In this document: positions 8,434-17,366 of the stretch, one piece after another
Numbering within the stretch: position 1 is the stretch's first letter
How the letters are laid out: every line of letters begins with the position of its first letter
Assembly: GCF_014656055.1 (NCBI RefSeq)
Contig: NZ_BNBR01000004.1
Span: 248,001-312,000 of the forward strand
Source: Streptomyces griseosporeus
GTDB lineage: Bacteria; Actinomycetota; Actinomycetes; Streptomycetales; Streptomycetaceae
Length of the DNA stretch: 64,000 nt
Reading direction: 5' to 3'
Position numbers and translations under genes: made by a program
Notes under the pieces: generated by a model
The model's input: the letters and a program-made list of their open reading frames with translations, nothing else
Databases searched by the model: none
Told to the model about the DNA's origin: nothing

Positions 8434-9414
8434 ATGAGCAGCAACGAGACGCCCCGCGGCCCCGTCGACTCCTCCCGCATCCCGCGGTACGCCGGCCCCG
8501 CGACCTTCGCCCGGCTGCCCCGCCTCGACGAGGTCGGACGCGCCGACGTCGCCGTGGTGGGCGTGCCGTTCGACTCGGGCGTCTCGTACCGGCCGGGCGC
8601 CCGCTTCGGCGGCAACGCCATCCGTGAGGCGTCCCGGCTGCTGCGCCCCTACAACCCGGCACAGGACGCCTCCCCCTTCGCCCTCGCGCAGGTCGCCGAC
8701 GGCGGCGACATCGCCGTCAACCCGTTCAACATCAACGAGGCCGTCGACACGATCGAGGCGGCGGCCGACGAGCTGCTCGGCACCGGCGCCCGCCTGATGA
8801 CCCTGGGCGGCGACCACACCATCGCGCTGCCGCTGCTGCGGTCGGTCGCGAAGAAGCACGGCCCGGTGGCGCTGCTCCACTTCGACGCCCACCTGGACAC
8901 CTGGGACACCTACTTCGGCGCGGAGTACACCCACGGCACGCCGTTCCGCCGCGCGGTCGAGGAGGGCATCCTCGACACGTCCGCCCTGTCCCACGTCGGC
9001 ACCCGCGGCCCGCTCTACGGCAAGCAGGACCTCACCGACGACGAGAAGATGGGCTTCGGCATCGTCACCTCGGCGGACATCTACCGCCGCGGCGCCGACG
9101 AGGTCGCCGACCAGCTGCGCCAGCGCATCGGGGACCGCCCGCTGTACATCTCCATCGACATCGACTGCCTCGACCCGGCCCACGCGCCCGGCACCGGCAC
9201 GCCCGAGGCGGGCGGCATGACCTCCCGCGAGCTGCTGGAGATCCTGCGCGGCCTGGCGTCGTGCAACCTGGTCTCGGCGGACGTCGTCGAGGTGGCCCCC
9301 GCGTACGACCACGCGGAGATCACGTCGGTGGCGGCCTCCCACACGGCGTACGAACTGACCACCATCATGAGCCGCCAGATCGCCGCGGCCCGCGAGGAGA
9401 ACGAGGGCAAGTGA
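8434..9414 (+). CDS. speB: Ureohydrolase (agmatinase / guanidino-acid hydrolase family)
   Basis: 326 residues, arginase/agmatinase fold. All manganese-ligand motifs are present: GGDH (His128), DAHLD (Asp151, His153, Asp155) and SIDIDCLDP (Asp242, Asp244). The enzyme cleaves a guanidino group to urea and an amine; agmatine, guanidinobutyrate or guanidinopropionate cannot be told apart by reading. The ATG at 8434 has GGAAAGAAGG upstream; a TTG at 8428 is an alternative. It overlaps the TPP-enzyme gene by four bases (GTGA) and follows a transporter, which fits guanidino-compound catabolism. The symbol is given for the family only. Confidence 0.85.
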   Translation: MSSNETPRGPVDSSRIPRYAGPATFARLPRLDEVGRADVAVVGVPFDSGVSYRPGARFGGNAIREASRLLRPYNPAQDASPFALAQVADGGDIAVNPFNINEAVDTIEAAADELLGTGARLMTLGGDHTIALPLLRSVAKKHGPVALLHFDAHLDTWDTYFGAEYTHGTPFRRAVEEGILDTSALSHVGTRGPLYGKQDLTDDEKMGFGIVTSADIYRRGADEVADQLRQRIGDRPLYISIDIDCLDPAHAPGTGTPEAGGMTSRELLEILRGLASCNLVSADVVEVAPAYDHAEITSVAASHTAYELTTIMSRQIAAAREENEGK

Positions 9415-11096
9415 CCCACGACCACGACCTGGAGCTTCGTCCCACGGCCGCCCAGACGGAGGCCGCGCTCAACCCGCCTCCCGGCCGCAACGGCGGAGAC
9501 CTGGTCGTGGAGACCCTGGCCGGGCTGGGCGCGACGACCGTCTTCGGCCTGCCCGGCCAGCACGCGCTCGGCATGTTCGACGCGCTGCGCCGCTCCCCGC
9601 TGCGCTATGTGGGCCTGCGGGTGGAGAACAACGCGGGCTTCGCGGCGGACGCGTACGGCCGCATCACCGGCGAGGCGGCCCCGCTGCTGCTGTCGACGGG
9701 CCCGGGCGCGCTGACGTCGCTGGCCGCGCTGCAGGAGGCGGCGGCCGCCTCGGCGCCCGTCCTGGCGATCAGCAGCCAGGTGCCGGTGGCCGGCCTGGGC
9801 GGCGGCCGCAAGGGCTATCTGCACGAACTCCCCGACCAGGCGGCCTCGTTCCGGGGCGTGGTGAAGTCGGTCCACACGGTCCGCACCCCGTCCCAGATCC
9901 CCTCCGCGATCGCGGCGGCCTGGCGGTCGGCGCTGACCGCCCCGCACGGTCCGGTGTGGGTGGAGATCCCGCAGGACGTACTGCTGTCCCCGACGGCGCT
10001 GCCGGTGGTGACGGCGATGGACGCGACGCCGGACGAGCTGGTCCCGCGCCCGGAACTGACCGCGGTGGCGGCCGACTTGCTGTCACGCGCGTCCCGCCCG
10101 GCGATCATCGCGGGCGGCGGAGTGGTCCGCTCGGACGCCTCCGGCAAGCTGAAGGCCCTCGCGGAGAGGCTCGACGCGCCGGTGGTGACGACCTTCGGCG
10201 GCAAGGGCGCCTTCCCGTGGGAGCATCCGCTCTCCCTCCAGTCCTGGCTGGAGGATCGCCACATGACGGACCTCCTGGAGGATGCGGACGTCCTGCTGGT
10301 GGTCGGCTCGGGCCTCGGCGAACTCTCCTCGAACTACCACACGTTCGCCCCGCGCGGCCGGGTGATCCAGATCGAGGCCGACCTCGGCAAGCTGGAGTCC
10401 AACCACCCGGCCCTGGGCATCCACGCGGACGCCCGCCTCGCGCTCCAGGCCCTGCTGGAGACGGTGACCGAGCGCACGGACCCGTCGGCGCGCGAACGGG
10501 TACGGCAGGTGCTGGACCGGATCCGCGCCCGCATCGCCTCCCAGGACCTGACCCTGGAGCAGCAGGTCCTCGCCTCGGTCCGCGCGGCCCTCCCCGCCGA
10601 CTCCCCGTCCTTCTGGGACATGACGATCCTGGCCTACTGGGCCTGGTCGGCCTTCGACCCCCGCGGCACCAACCTCATGCACTCGGCCCAGGGCGCGGGC
10701 GGCCTCGGCTACGGCTTCCCGGCCGCCCTCGGCGCGGCGGCGGCCGACCCGACCCGCCCGGTCCTCGCGGTCTCCGGCGACGGAGGCGCCCTGTACTCGA
10801 TCGCCGAACTGGCGACGGCCCGCCAGTACGACCTCCCGGTGACCTGGCTGATCATCGACGACGGCGGCTACGGCATCCTCCGCGAGTACATGACCGACGC
10901 CTTCGGCGAGGCCACGGCCACGGAACTGACCCGCCCGGACTACGTGGCCCTGGCGGAGTCCTTCGGGGTACCGGGGGTCCGCACGACGCCCGAGTCCCTG
11001 CAGTCCGACCTGACGAAGGCACTGGCGACACCGGGGCCGTCGGTGGTCGTACTCCCGGCACTGCTGCGGATGTTCGCGCCGACGCATCTGGGGTGA
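9411..11096 (+). CDS. Thiamine-pyrophosphate-dependent enzyme, acetolactate-synthase-like
   Basis: 561 residues with the three-domain plan of the acetolactate-synthase/benzoylformate-decarboxylase superfamily. In the first domain, [20 protein letters not shown] and [20 protein letters not shown] hold the glutamate that activates TPP. The central domain is Rossmann-like ([17 protein letters not shown]). The TPP/magnesium motif at about residues 456-488 starts [15 protein letters not shown] and ends IIDDGGYG; many relatives have asparagine where the second aspartate stands. The GTG start at 9411 overlaps the ureohydrolase stop. It may process the carbon skeleton left after urea release. The reaction is unknown. 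Confidence 0.8.
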   Translation: MTHDHDLELRPTAAQTEAALNPPPGRNGGDLVVETLAGLGATTVFGLPGQHALGMFDALRRSPLRYVGLRVENNAGFAADAYGRITGEAAPLLLSTGPGALTSLAALQEAAAASAPVLAISSQVPVAGLGGGRKGYLHELPDQAASFRGVVKSVHTVRTPSQIPSAIAAAWRSALTAPHGPVWVEIPQDVLLSPTALPVVTAMDATPDELVPRPELTAVAADLLSRASRPAIIAGGGVVRSDASGKLKALAERLDAPVVTTFGGKGAFPWEHPLSLQSWLEDRHMTDLLEDADVLLVVGSGLGELSSNYHTFAPRGRVIQIEADLGKLESNHPALGIHADARLALQALLETVTERTDPSARERVRQVLDRIRARIASQDLTLEQQVLASVRAALPADSPSFWDMTILAYWAWSAFDPRGTNLMHSAQGAGGLGYGFPAALGAAAADPTRPVLAVSGDGGALYSIAELATARQYDLPVTWLIIDDGGYGILREYMTDAFGEATATELTRPDYVALAESFGVPGVRTTPESLQSDLTKALATPGPSVVVLPALLRMFAPTHLG

Positions 11097-11152
11097 GGCG
11101 CGTCGCGGCTGCCTCGGCGAGCGCCGGTCTCCCCTGCGCGACGATCTCGCGT

Positions 11153-11183
11153 TTGACCCTCGACCTGGTCGAGGGACCAGAGT
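11153..11183 (+). promoter_or_regulatory. MerR-type promoter with operator between -35 and -10
   Basis: TTGACC (-35, 11153-11158), a 19-base spacer and CAGAGT (-10, 11178-11183). Within it, CCCTCGACC-T-GGTCGAGGG (11157-11175) is a perfect 9-bp inverted repeat. An overlong spacer filled by a palindrome is the hallmark of MerR-regulated promoters, so the gene directly downstream is probably autoregulated. Transcription would begin near 11190, next to GTG 11191 and only about 13 bases before ATG 11203. Confidence 0.75.
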
Positions 11184-11202
11184 TGCGGATGTGGAGAGCG
11201 AC

Positions 11203-12285
11203 ATGCGCAGCATCGGGGAGATGGCGCGGGACAGCGGACTGGGCGTGAGTGCGCTGCGGTTCTACGACCGTGCCGGTGTACTGGTCCCCGCCTGGGTGGA
11301 CCCGGTCAGCGGCTACCGGTGGTACGACCCCGGGCAGCTGGAAGAGGCCCGGTTGCTGGCCCGTCTGCGCCGGGCCGGCATGCCGCTGGCGGACGTCCGG
11401 ATGGTTCTGGTGGGCTGGTCCACCGCGGACACGGACCTCGTGCGGGGACTCCTCCAGGCGCACCTGCGCCGCCTCGAACGGGGTCTGGCCGACGCCCACG
11501 GTGAGTTCTCCACACTCCGAGTACTACTCGACGAACGGGAGAACCCCATGACTTCGCTTGGCACGGCCACCGCCGAACTGTCCGTTCCCGCCACCGAACT
11601 GGCCGCCGCACTGGACGCGGTCCGTTTCGCGGCCGGCTCGGACCCGGATCTGCCCATGCTCGCGGGTGTCCTGTTCGACATCGAGGGCGCGGCACTGAGC
11701 GTCGCGGCCACCGACCGCTACCGGATGGCCGTCGCCCGGACCGCCACGACCGGATACGACGGGCCCCGCGTGCAGGCCATCGTGCCGCTGCCCCTCGCCG
11801 ACGCGATGCGAGCGCTGCTGGACGGCGAGGAACAGGTGCGGCTCGCCCTGGACGGTGACCGGGTGTCGCTGACGGCCGGCGACCGGCAGACGGCCGGCCG
11901 GTGCCTCGACCACGACTTCCCCGACTACCGCCGCCTGGTGCAGCTGCCCGAAGGCCGCCGGGCCGTCGTCGACACGGCTGCCCTCCAGGAAGCGTTGAAG
12001 TCCGGCCCGGTCCGGAGGGGCGAGCTGAGCAAGCAGGACGGAGAGCACTGCGACGTCAGCGTGCTCAGGGTGGCCGACGACGGCACAGTGACACTCTGCG
12101 AGGACGGTGACGAGCGCCAGGACGATGTCGCCGTCAACCGCCGCTTCCTGCTGGACGCGCTCACCGCGGGGGATCGTGACGAGCTGATCCTGGAGTTCGG
12201 CGCCCCCACGGCCCCGATCGCGATCCGCCGGCCCGACGACGAGCGGGCCTTGTCGATCCTGATGCCGGTCCGCCTGGAGGACTAG
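11203..12285 (+). CDS. MerR regulator fused to two DNA sliding-clamp (DnaN-like) domains
   Basis: 360 residues. Residues 1-70 are a MerR winged helix (SIGEMARDSGLGVSALRFYDR, then the wing SGYRWYDPGQL), followed to about 112 by the dimer helix. Residues 118-246 match the middle domain of the replication beta clamp: LPMLAGVLFDIEGAALSVAA, ATDRYRM (169-174) and FPDYRRLV (239-246). Residues 250-360 match clamp domain 3 and end LSILMPVRLED, like genuine DnaN. Clamp domain 1 is missing. ATG 11203 fits MerR alignments and has GGAG seven bases before it; GTG 11191 would give a leaderless start. An internal in-frame ATG at 11548, with GGGAG before it, could yield the clamp part alone. The effector and target are unknown. 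Confidence 0.8.
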   Translation: MRSIGEMARDSGLGVSALRFYDRAGVLVPAWVDPVSGYRWYDPGQLEEARLLARLRRAGMPLADVRMVLVGWSTADTDLVRGLLQAHLRRLERGLADAHGEFSTLRVLLDERENPMTSLGTATAELSVPATELAAALDAVRFAAGSDPDLPMLAGVLFDIEGAALSVAATDRYRMAVARTATTGYDGPRVQAIVPLPLADAMRALLDGEEQVRLALDGDRVSLTAGDRQTAGRCLDHDFPDYRRLVQLPEGRRAVVDTAALQEALKSGPVRRGELSKQDGEHCDVSVLRVADDGTVTLCEDGDERQDDVAVNRRFLLDALTAGDRDELILEFGAPTAPIAIRRPDDERALSILMPVRLED

Positions 12286-12413
12286 GCCGTCTCCTTGCGG
12301 ATCACCGGAACCGGAGCGAAGTTTCAGTCGGGCCCTTGCCGCCTGGGCGCGTGCATGGTGCGGAGGAAAGCCTTGCTCCAAATACCACTCCCTGGCGGTG
12401 AGGTGGCGGGACG

Positions 12414-13064
12414 TCAGCGCAGGGCGACCGCCGCGTTCGAGCGTTCCGTCGCGATCCTGAGCGCGAAGCCGGCCAGCGCGGTGCCCATCGCGTAGCGATG
12501 AAGACGCTGCCAGAGCGGGTGGCGGTTGAAGAAGCCGGCGACGGAACCGGCCGTCACGATGAAGAACGCGTTTCCGGCGACCCCCACCGCGATCTGGGTC
12601 AGACCCAGCAGGAGGCCCTGGAGGGCGACGTGGCCGCGGTCCGGGTCGACGAACTGCGGCAGCAGGGAGATATAGAGGATGGCCACCTTGGGGTTGAGCA
12701 GGCAGGTGAGGAGGCCCATCAGGAAGAGCTTCACAGGCCTGTCGGGCGCCAGCTCCTGCTGCTCCAGCGGCGACCGGCCGCCCGGGCGGACCGCCTTCCA
12801 GGCCAGCCAGAGCAGATAGGCCGCCCCGGCCAGCTTGACCGTCAGGTAGATCTCCGGCACCAGGGCGAAGACGGTGGCGATACCGGCGGACACGGCGAGG
12901 AGGTAGACCAGGAAGCCGAGGGCGACCCCGGCCAGCGAGACCAGCCCCGCCCGGCGACCCTGGGAGATCGAGCGCGACACCAGGTAGATCATGTTCGGCC
13001 CCGGCGTCAGCACCATGCCGAGCTCCACCAAGGCGATCCCCGCTATTGCTCCGAGCCCGATCAC
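12414..13064 (-). CDS. LysE/RhtB-family amino-acid exporter
   Basis: 216 residues with about six membrane helices. The N-terminus holds the LysE signature VELGMVLTPGPNMIYLVSRS, and LLTCLLNPKVAILYISLLPQ is the second conserved block. Members export lysine, arginine, threonine or homoserine lactone. The GTG start at 13064 has a perfect GGAGGT six bases upstream; a longer frame to 13100 lacks support. It converges with the MerR-clamp gene. No terminator hairpin was seen in the 128 bases between them. Confidence 0.9.
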   Translation of the reverse strand: MIGLGAIAGIALVELGMVLTPGPNMIYLVSRSISQGRRAGLVSLAGVALGFLVYLLAVSAGIATVFALVPEIYLTVKLAGAAYLLWLAWKAVRPGGRSPLEQQELAPDRPVKLFLMGLLTCLLNPKVAILYISLLPQFVDPDRGHVALQGLLLGLTQIAVGVAGNAFFIVTAGSVAGFFNRHPLWQRLHRYAMGTALAGFALRIATERSNAAVALR

Positions 13065-13173
13065 GGCACTACCTCCGTACGCATGTTCCCCTGGGCGCAA
13101 CCTAGCAGCTCACACTCACACCTCGGTAACGATCAGATGGCGGTAGGTCACGCTGCGTGCAGGCCGCATTCCG

Positions 13174-13203
13174 TTGCACGCGGTCCTGAGGCCGGTCTAG
13201 TCT
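13174..13203 (+). promoter_or_regulatory. Sigma-70-type promoter for the EACC1/caspase-kinase pair
   Basis: TTGCAC (13174-13179), an 18-base spacer and TAGTCT (13198-13203), about 85 bases before the EACC1 start. Both boxes are good for an HrdB-type promoter in Streptomyces. Confidence 0.5.
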
Positions 13204-13286
13204 CCGTCTGCACCACAGGCTTGGGCACACCCATCACGAGGACGGCTGCCGGCAGGGAGTCGTGGGAAGGTGCGGGTTACTGCACC

Positions 13287-13652
13287 ATGGCGGTCGAGTT
13301 TCGTGTCTTTCCGGGCGGCGGGTCGCAGATGGACAGTCTGCGGGACTGGATGGGCGGGCACCCCGGGGTCGAGGTGACCGTCGTGGAGCGGCCGCCCGAG
13401 CCCAACAGCCAGGGGACCGTGTGGGACTTCCTGGCGGTGGTGTGTGCCGCCGGCGGGCCGCTGGTCGCCGCCGTGCAGGCGCTGCACCTGTGGATCGGGG
13501 CGCAGACCACCGACATCGAACTCGAGGTCGGCGACCGGCGGTTCAAGGTGACCGGCCGCAACGCCGAGGCCGTGCTGCGGGAGGTCATCGAGACCGCCCG
13601 GCAACTGGAGGCGGGCCAGGGGGAGGCGGGGGGCACGGATGAGTCCGCGTGA
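13287..13652 (+). CDS. EACC1 (effector-associated constant component 1) protein
   Basis: 121 residues. It shows the EACC1 pattern: an N-terminal strand (VEFRVFPGGGSQ), a helix (MDSLRDWMGGHPGVE), a strand ending VVERPPEPNSQG, a hydrophobic helix (AAGGPLVAAVQALHLWIGAQ) and a final strand pair (DIELEVGDRRFKVTG) with a closing helix. EACC1 is described in NTP-dependent conflict systems of multicellular bacteria as a small fixed adaptor encoded beside variable effectors. Here its partner overlaps it by 14 bases and begins with a caspase domain, the classic arrangement. The ATG at 13287 has only a distant GGAAGG. Confidence 0.75.
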   Translation: MAVEFRVFPGGGSQMDSLRDWMGGHPGVEVTVVERPPEPNSQGTVWDFLAVVCAAGGPLVAAVQALHLWIGAQTTDIELEVGDRRFKVTGRNAEAVLREVIETARQLEAGQGEAGGTDESA

Positions 13653-16383
13653 CGACATCGACTTCGGTCGGTCGCGCGCCATCCTGCTGGGCACGTCGGA
13701 CTACCGGGCCGGCTTCGAGGGCCGCCGCCCCATGCCCGCCGCCCTGCGCAGCCTGCGGGAGATGCGCCGCTTACTGACCGGGCCGGGGGAGTGGCCCCCG
13801 GCCCGTATCACCACGTTCAAGAACAAGCAGGGCAGCGGCCGGCTGCTGCAGAGCATCGCCGCGCTCCTCGACGACGTCGAGGACGTCCTGCTGTTCTACT
13901 ACGTCGGCCACGGCCAGCCCCTCGTCGCCGGCAACGGCCGGTTCGACCTCGGGCTCGCCCTCACCGACACCAGCGAGGACGCCGCCCAGCGGGCCCTGAC
14001 CTCGCTGCGCTTCCGCGACCTGCGTGAGCAGATAGAGGGCAGCCGCGCCCGTATCAAGATCGTCGTCCTGGACTGCTGCTGCGCCGGCATCGCCACCCGG
14101 TTCGCCGAACCCGCCTCCCACCTCACCGACCACGCCGACCAGGCCACCCCGGTCCGCGGCGCGGGCACCTACATCTGGGCCGCCTGCGGGCACACCCAGC
14201 GGACCTTCTTCGAGGACGGCCCCGAAGGGCTGACCTACTTCACCAAGTACCTCGCCGAGGCGGTCCGCGCGGCCCGCGCCGAACAGACCCTCGGCGCCAC
14301 TGTCGCAAACCTGCACGACGACGTCCGGCGCCGGCTGCGCGAGGCGAGCATCCAGAACGCCACCGTGCCGCCCGTGCCCGACCTGCTCTACAGCGGCCGG
14401 CCCGACCAGTTCCTCTTCGTGCGCGGGCAGGCCGGCGGCGAGGAGTTCCACTTCGAGTCGCTGAAGGCCGGCGACCCGCACCGGATCGGCCCGTACGTCC
14501 TCCAGGCCCGCCTCGGCACGGGCGGCGCCGGCCAGGTCTATCTGGCGTTCACGCCCGGCGGGCAGCCCGTCGCCGTCAAGGTCCTCAAGCCGGAACTGGG
14601 CCAGGACCCCGAGTTCGCGGGCCGCTTCGCCCGCGAGGTGCGCGTCGCCCAGGACGTCCGCAGCAGCGATGTCGCCCGCCTGATCAGCGCCGACCCGCAG
14701 GCGGCGCAACCGTGGCTGGCCAGTACGTACGTGTGCGGGCCGTCGCTGCTCGAACTCGTCCGGGAGGCCGGGCCGCTGCCCGACCGTGAGGTCATGCTCA
14801 TCGCCTCCGGCATAGCCCGGGCGCTGCAGGCCATCCACGACGCCGGCGCCGTGCACCGCGACCTGAAGCCCGCCAACGTGATGCTGGACGAGACCGGCCC
14901 CAAGGTCATCGACTTCGGCATCGCCAAGTCCGTCTCCAGGACGCTGATCACCCGGACCAACGTCCATCTCGGCACCCCCGCCTACCGGTCGCCGGAACAG
15001 GCGCTCGGCCGCAAGGAGATCACCTCCCAGTCGGACGTGTTCACCCTCGGCTCCACCGTCTACTTCCTGGCGACCGGCGAGGACGTCTTCGCCGCCGAGG
15101 ACCTGATGGGCACCATCAACCTCATCGCCCGCGAGGAGCCCGACCTCGGCGCGCTCAGCCCGCAGGTCCGCGACCTGGTCGCGCGCTGCCTGGCCAAGGA
15201 CCCGGCCGAACGGCCCACCCCCGCCGAGGTGGTGGAGCTGTGCGCCGCCGCGGCCGGACCGGTCACCCCGGGCGCCTACCTGCCCATCGAGAAGGCCGCC
15301 CCCGCGATCCACGCCCGCAACCAGGCCCTGCGGCGGCTCATGCAGTCGGCCGACGTCCGCAGGACTCCGCCACCGCCGCCCCCGCCGCCCCCTCCGGGCG
15401 GCCCCGCGGACGACGACCCCGGGTCCGTGGTGGGCAACCGGCAGCCCCCGGGCCCGACCGGCGGTACGAGCGGGCGCGGTGTGCTCGGCGCTGTGCTCGC
15501 CCTGGTCTGCGTCGTCCTGCTGATCTGGATTCCCGCGCACTTCGCGGGCGGCAGCGACGACGACAAGGCCGGCGGGACGGTCACGCCCACACCGTCCGTG
15601 TACTCGACGTTCCCGGAACCCGACCCCTACGAGGAGGGCGAGCCGGCGGACGACCCCACCCCCGACGAGCCGTCGGACACCCCGTCGCCCACCCCCTCCC
15701 CGAGCCCCACCAACCCCATCGCCACGGTCGAGGAGGGCGACTGCCTCACCATGGACGGCACCTACGACGAACCCGACTACCGCGAGACCGACTGCACCGA
15801 CGGCGTCTTCAAGGTGCTGGCCGCGTTCAGCGGCACCACCGACCGGGGCGAGTGCGCCGGGTTCACCGAGGCCGACGTCGTCACCACCAGCGCCGGGCTG
15901 CGGCGCGTCGTCTGCCTCTCCTACCAGGGCGGCAGCGCCTACCACGCCAGGCCCGGCGACTGCGTCTACGGCCCGAACGCCAAGGGCAGCAACTGGACCC
16001 GGCAGAGCTGCGTCACCGGCAACTTCACCGTCAAGGCCCGGCTCACCGGCACGTCGGACACCGCCCGGTGCCGGTCGTACTCCGGTGTCGAGCAGACCCT
16101 CACCTCGACGACGCGGTGGAGCGAGCTGAACGTCGTGCAGTGCCTGGCGATGAACTTCCCCAACGCGGCCGGCCGCGCCCCAGTCGGCTCCTGTCTGCTG
16201 ATGACGGGATCCGGCCAGAACACGGACTACCAGGCCGCGTCGTGTGGTCAGGCCAACGTCATGGTGACCGGGCGCGTCTCCCGCTACTACGACACCGCCT
16301 ACTGCGGGTCGTACGGCTGGACGACCTGGCGGTCGGGGGACTTCCCGGACATCGCCTACACCGTGTGCTTCAAGCGCATCTGA
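13639..16383 (+). CDS. Caspase - Ser/Thr kinase - membrane - cysteine-repeat receptor-like protein
   Basis: 914 residues. Residues 1-265 are a caspase-like (C14) protease: YYVGHGQ with catalytic His91, and LDCCCAGIA with Cys147 at the DxC position. Residues 283-535 are a PknB-type kinase: glycine loop GTGGAGQV, Lys314, HRDLKPANV (Asp408) and DFGIAKS (Asp425), so it should be active. A ten-proline run (577-586) leads to a membrane helix (615-636). Outside, after a Pro/Thr linker, come three repeats (about 700-770, 775-845, 850-914), each with four cysteines and beginning GDC, GDC and GSC. The likely plan is an external sensor, a kinase relay and a protease effector. It overlaps the EACC1 gene, which fits a conflict or programmed-death system. 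Substrates are unknown. Confidence 0.85.
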   Translation: MSPRDDIDFGRSRAILLGTSDYRAGFEGRRPMPAALRSLREMRRLLTGPGEWPPARITTFKNKQGSGRLLQSIAALLDDVEDVLLFYYVGHGQPLVAGNGRFDLGLALTDTSEDAAQRALTSLRFRDLREQIEGSRARIKIVVLDCCCAGIATRFAEPASHLTDHADQATPVRGAGTYIWAACGHTQRTFFEDGPEGLTYFTKYLAEAVRAARAEQTLGATVANLHDDVRRRLREASIQNATVPPVPDLLYSGRPDQFLFVRGQAGGEEFHFESLKAGDPHRIGPYVLQARLGTGGAGQVYLAFTPGGQPVAVKVLKPELGQDPEFAGRFAREVRVAQDVRSSDVARLISADPQAAQPWLASTYVCGPSLLELVREAGPLPDREVMLIASGIARALQAIHDAGAVHRDLKPANVMLDETGPKVIDFGIAKSVSRTLITRTNVHLGTPAYRSPEQALGRKEITSQSDVFTLGSTVYFLATGEDVFAAEDLMGTINLIAREEPDLGALSPQVRDLVARCLAKDPAERPTPAEVVELCAAAAGPVTPGAYLPIEKAAPAIHARNQALRRLMQSADVRRTPPPPPPPPPPGGPADDDPGSVVGNRQPPGPTGGTSGRGVLGAVLALVCVVLLIWIPAHFAGGSDDDKAGGTVTPTPSVYSTFPEPDPYEEGEPADDPTPDEPSDTPSPTPSPSPTNPIATVEEGDCLTMDGTYDEPDYRETDCTDGVFKVLAAFSGTTDRGECAGFTEADVVTTSAGLRRVVCLSYQGGSAYHARPGDCVYGPNAKGSNWTRQSCVTGNFTVKARLTGTSDTARCRSYSGVEQTLTSTTRWSELNVVQCLAMNFPNAAGRAPVGSCLLMTGSGQNTDYQAASCGQANVMVTGRVSRYYDTAYCGSYGWTTWRSGDFPDIAYTVCFKRI

Positions 16384-16388
16384 CGTCG

Positions 16389-16419
16389 CGCGGAGGGCCG
16401 TTGGGGTGGCCCTCCCGCC
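16389..16419 (+). terminator. Hairpin after the caspase-kinase gene
   Basis: GGAGGGCC (16392-16399) pairs with GGCCCTCC (16408-16415) across an 8-base loop, starting about ten bases after the stop. There is no strong T-run, as is usual in Streptomyces. It separates the operon from the secreted hydrolase gene. Confidence 0.6.
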
Positions 16420-16474
16420 AAATGTGACAGTGCGTCGTACAACCATTCGGTCGAACTCATGAGTCAACAGGGGC

Positions 16475-17320
16475 ATGACTCATGGGACTTCCGTACGTGC
16501 CAGAGCCCTCGCCGCAGCCGTCGGCGCCGGCGTCCTCATACCCTGCGTGCTCGCCGCCACCCCGGCCGCCGCCGCCACACCCACCGTCAGCTGCACCTCC
16601 GCCAAAGCCGGCCTCGCCGCCAAGCTGCAGCGGGACATCACCACCGCGCTCTCCGGCCGCGGCGGCACCGTCGCCGTCGGGCTCTACGACCGCGCCACCA
16701 ACACCACCTGCACCCTGCGCGCCTCCACCGCCTACGACTCCGCCAGCGTCGTCAAGGTGACCGTCCTCGCCACACTGCTGTGGGACGCGAAGAAGCACAA
16801 CCGGTATCTGACCGACCGTGAGGTCTCCCTCACCCGGGCCATGATCACCAAGTCGGACAACAACGCCACCTCCACCCTGTGGAAGCAGCTCGGCCTGACG
16901 AAGATCAAGGGGTTCCTCGCCGCCGCCGGCATGACCCAGACCAGGCCCGGCGCCAACGGCTACTGGGGGCTGACGCAGATCACCGTCACCGACGAACAGA
17001 AGCTGCTGAAGCTCCTCACCGCGCGGAACACGGTCCTCAGCGACAACTCCCGGGCCTACGCCCTGAAGCTGATGAGCCAGGTCGTCTCCTCGCAGCGCTG
17101 GGGCACCCCGTACGGCGCCCCCTCCGGCATCGCCGTGCACGTCAAGAACGGGTGGCTGCAGCGCTCCACTTACGGCTGGCGCGTGCACAGCGTCGGCACC
17201 TTCAACGGCGGCGGCCACGACTACATGCTCACCGTGCTCACCCACGGCAACAGCACCATGAACTACGGCATCAGCACCATCCAGGCCGTCGCCAAGGTCG
17301 TCCACCGGGACCTCGCGTAA
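16475..17320 (+). CDS. Secreted serine hydrolase of the beta-lactamase / penicillin-binding fold
   Basis: 281 residues. An export signal spans residues 1-34 (RARALAAAVGAGVLIPCVLA, cleavage near AAAA-TP). All three active-site motifs are present: SVVK (Ser91, Lys94), SDN (127-129) and KNG (224-226) in place of the usual KTG. GTVAVGLYDRATNTTCTL precedes the nucleophile, as in class A enzymes. It may be a class A-like beta-lactamase or a small DD-peptidase; there is no clear omega-loop ExxLN, which argues against a good lactamase. It follows the caspase-kinase gene after a hairpin. No strong ribosome site precedes the ATG. Confidence 0.8.
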   Translation: MTHGTSVRARALAAAVGAGVLIPCVLAATPAAAATPTVSCTSAKAGLAAKLQRDITTALSGRGGTVAVGLYDRATNTTCTLRASTAYDSASVVKVTVLATLLWDAKKHNRYLTDREVSLTRAMITKSDNNATSTLWKQLGLTKIKGFLAAAGMTQTRPGANGYWGLTQITVTDEQKLLKLLTARNTVLSDNSRAYALKLMSQVVSSQRWGTPYGAPSGIAVHVKNGWLQRSTYGWRVHSVGTFNGGGHDYMLTVLTHGNSTMNYGISTIQAVAKVVHRDLA

Positions 17321-17366
17321 CGAGGCGGTCTCCCTTCCTTCACCCTCCCGCCCTACGGTGGCGTCC

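Noticed and set aside
12498-13286. An extension of the EACC1 frame upstream
   Set aside because: It runs antisense through the LysE gene; the conserved part begins at 13287.
16475-17320. Membership of the secreted serine hydrolase in the caspase-kinase system
   Set aside because: A hairpin separates them and the hydrolase is exported with no shared motif.
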